A DNA stretch of 64,000 bases from Halictus rubicundus (taxonomy: Eukaryota; Arthropoda; Insecta; Hymenoptera; Halictidae). A program made the translations under genes and the position numbers. How positions within the stretch are numbered: position 1 is the first letter of the stretch; every line of letters starts with the position of its first letter. Below the pieces are notes generated by a model. It did no database searches. It was not told where the DNA came from and saw only the letters and a program-made list of their open reading frames with translations. Shown piece by piece: positions 62,562-64,000 of this stretch. Where the stretch lies: NCBI RefSeq assembly GCF_050948215.1, contig NW_027488645.1, forward strand, positions 310,001 to 374,000, given 5' to 3'.

Positions 62562-63368
62562 GAGGATAGGATAGGATAGAGGATAGGATAGGATAGAGGA
62601 TAGGATAGGATAGAGGATAGGATAGGATAGAGGATAGGATAGGATAGAGGATAGGATAGGATAGAGGATAGGATAGGATAGAGGATAGGATAGGATAGAG
62701 GATAGGATAGGATAGAGGATAGGATAGGATAGAGGATAGGATAGGATAGAGGATAGGATAGGATAGAGGATAGGATAGGATAGAGGATAGGATAGGATAG
62801 AGGATAGGATAGGATAGAGGATAGGATAGGATAGAGGATAGGATAGGATAGAGGATAGGATAGGATAGAGGATAGGATAGGATAGAGGATAGGATAGGAT
62901 AGAGGATAGGATAGGATAGAGGATAGGATAGGATAGAGGATAGGATAGGATAGAGGATAGGATAGGATAGAGGATAGGATAGGATAGAGGATAGGATAGG
63001 ATAGAGGATAGGATAGGATAGAGGATAGTATAGGATAGAGGATAGGATAGGATAGAGGATAGGATAGGATAGAGGATAGGATAGGATAGAGGATAGGATA
63101 GGATAGAGGATAGGATAGGATAGAGGATAGGATAGGATAGAGGATAGGATAGGATAGAGGATAGGATAGGATAGAGGATAGGATAGGATAGGATAGAGGA
63201 TAGGATAGGATAGAGGATAGGATAGGATAGTGGATAGGATAGGATAGAGGATAGGATAGGATAGAGGATATGATAGGATAGAGGATAGGATAGGATAGAG
63301 GATAGGATAGGATAGAGGATAGGATAGGATAGAGGATAGGATAGGATAGAGGATAGGATAGGATAGGA
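62562..63368. repeat. Homogeneous 17-mer array (about 47 copies)
   Basis: From 62562 to 63020 the sequence is 27 consecutive perfect copies of GAGGATAGGATAGGATA. One substitution (G to T at 63029) follows, then eight more perfect copies, a 22-bp unit at 63174, and further units with single changes to about 63368. This is the purest part of the whole window; everywhere else the units are mixed and mutated. Confidence 0.96.
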
Positions 63369-63529
63369 TAGAGGATAGGATAGAGGATTGTATAGGATAG
63401 AGGAGATTATAGAATAGAGGATTTGATAGAATAGAGGATAGGTTAGAATAGAGGATATGATAGGATAGAGGATAGGATGAGATAGAGGATAGGATAGAAT
63501 AGAGGATAGGATGAGATAGAGGATAGGAT

Positions 63530-64000
63530 AGGATAGAGGATGGGATAGGATCGAGGATAGGATAGGATAGTGGATAGGGTAAGATTGAGGATGGGATAGG
63601 ATAGAGGATAGGATAGGATAGAGGATAGGTTAGGACAGAGGATACGATAGGATAGAGTATAGGATAGGATAGAGCATATTATACGATAGAGGATTGGATA
63701 GAATGGAGGATATTATAGGATAGAGGATAGGATAGGATAGAGCATATAATAGAGGATTGGATAGGATAGAGGATATTATAGGATAGACGATAGGATAGGA
63801 TAGATGATACGATAGGATTGAGGATATTATAGGATACTGGATAGGTTATGGGATTGGATAGGATGGAGGGTAGGATAGGATTGAGGATATTATAGGATAT
63901 AGGATAGGATAGGGTAGAGGATAGGATAGGGGATATTATAGGATAGACGATAGGATAGAGGATAGGATAGAGGATAGTATAGAATGCAGGATAGGATAGG
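63530..64000. repeat. Repeat pair flanking the pure 17-mer array, right copy
   Basis: Partner of 61330-61760, cut by the window edge. It contains an additional stretch of about 51 bp near 63.76-63.82 kb relative to the left copy. Confidence 0.8.

Larger units (their letters stand above)
46660..64000. repeat. GGATA/GA satellite, block E
   Basis: The largest satellite block, 17.3 kb, in the same orientation, running off the right edge. The part from 46.7 to 48.1 kb resembles 32.1-33.9 kb of block D (offsets 14694 and 14248 bp), so related higher-order repeats lie on both sides of the BEL insertion. Very large tandem duplications follow (48.76-55.26 kb and 55.86-60.93 kb), then a nearly pure 17-mer array (62562-63368). 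The longest minus-strand frame in the window, 938 codons at 48358-51174, lies here and is treated as spurious. No gene or other element is seen. Confidence 0.97.

Noticed and set aside
1..64000. CRISPR-like array from regular short repeats
   Set aside because: Units are contiguous with no unique spacers, there are no cas genes, and the retroelements show that the DNA is eukaryotic.

Overview
The window is a eukaryotic satellite-DNA region carrying four LTR-retrotransposon insertions. About 47.6 kb of the 64 kb (positions 1-6028, 7475-14641, 21878-22408, 22985-39520 and 46660-64000) is one low-complexity satellite, always in the same orientation. It is built from the pentamer GGATA broken by a GA dinucleotide every two to four pentamers, so the commonest unit is the 17-mer GAGGATAGGATAGGATA, with 12-mer and 22-mer forms. 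No host gene, tRNA, rRNA or CRISPR array can be supported. The retroelement types (a Gypsy element with a tRNA-Trp primer site and a BEL/Pao element with a tRNA-Tyr primer site) and the codon style point to an arthropod, probably an insect and perhaps a hymenopteran. That host assignment is inference only.

Layout: satellite A (1-6028); a probable solo LTR of 1446 bp (6029-7474) with an internal ten-copy 35-bp repeat; satellite B (7475-14641); a full-length Gypsy/Ty3 element on the minus strand (14642-21877) with 475-bp LTRs, gag, pol and a canonical -1 frameshift heptamer; a short satellite C (21878-22408); a solo LTR of 576 bp (22409-22984); satellite D (22985-39520); a full-length BEL/Pao element on the plus strand (39521-46659) with 633-bp LTRs that differ at only two positions by eye and one intact 1704-codon Gag-Pol frame; and satellite E (46660-64000).

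Each insertion is bounded by a 4- or 5-bp target-site duplication made of satellite sequence (GGAT, GGAG, ATAG, GATGG). For the BEL element and the 576-bp LTR, the uninterrupted version of the target motif can be read elsewhere in the array. Both full-length elements look structurally autonomous: primer site, polypurine tract, protease, reverse transcriptase, RNase H and integrase motifs are all present. Neither has a recognisable envelope gene.

The satellite is not random. It contains kilobase-scale higher-order repeats: a head-to-tail duplication of about 3.25 kb (48756-55263), a 2.22-2.27 kb period (55860-60930, and again 61.3-64 kb), a 2.1-kb copy pair offset by 3268 bp (33.0-38.4 kb), a 1347-bp repeat (8.0-9.9 kb) and a 2-kb offset pair (1.88-4.49 kb). 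Copies mostly differ by indels of 12, 17, 34 or 51 bp, that is, whole satellite units. The minus strand of the satellite lacks stop codons in all frames, which creates long but almost certainly spurious reading frames of up to 938 codons.
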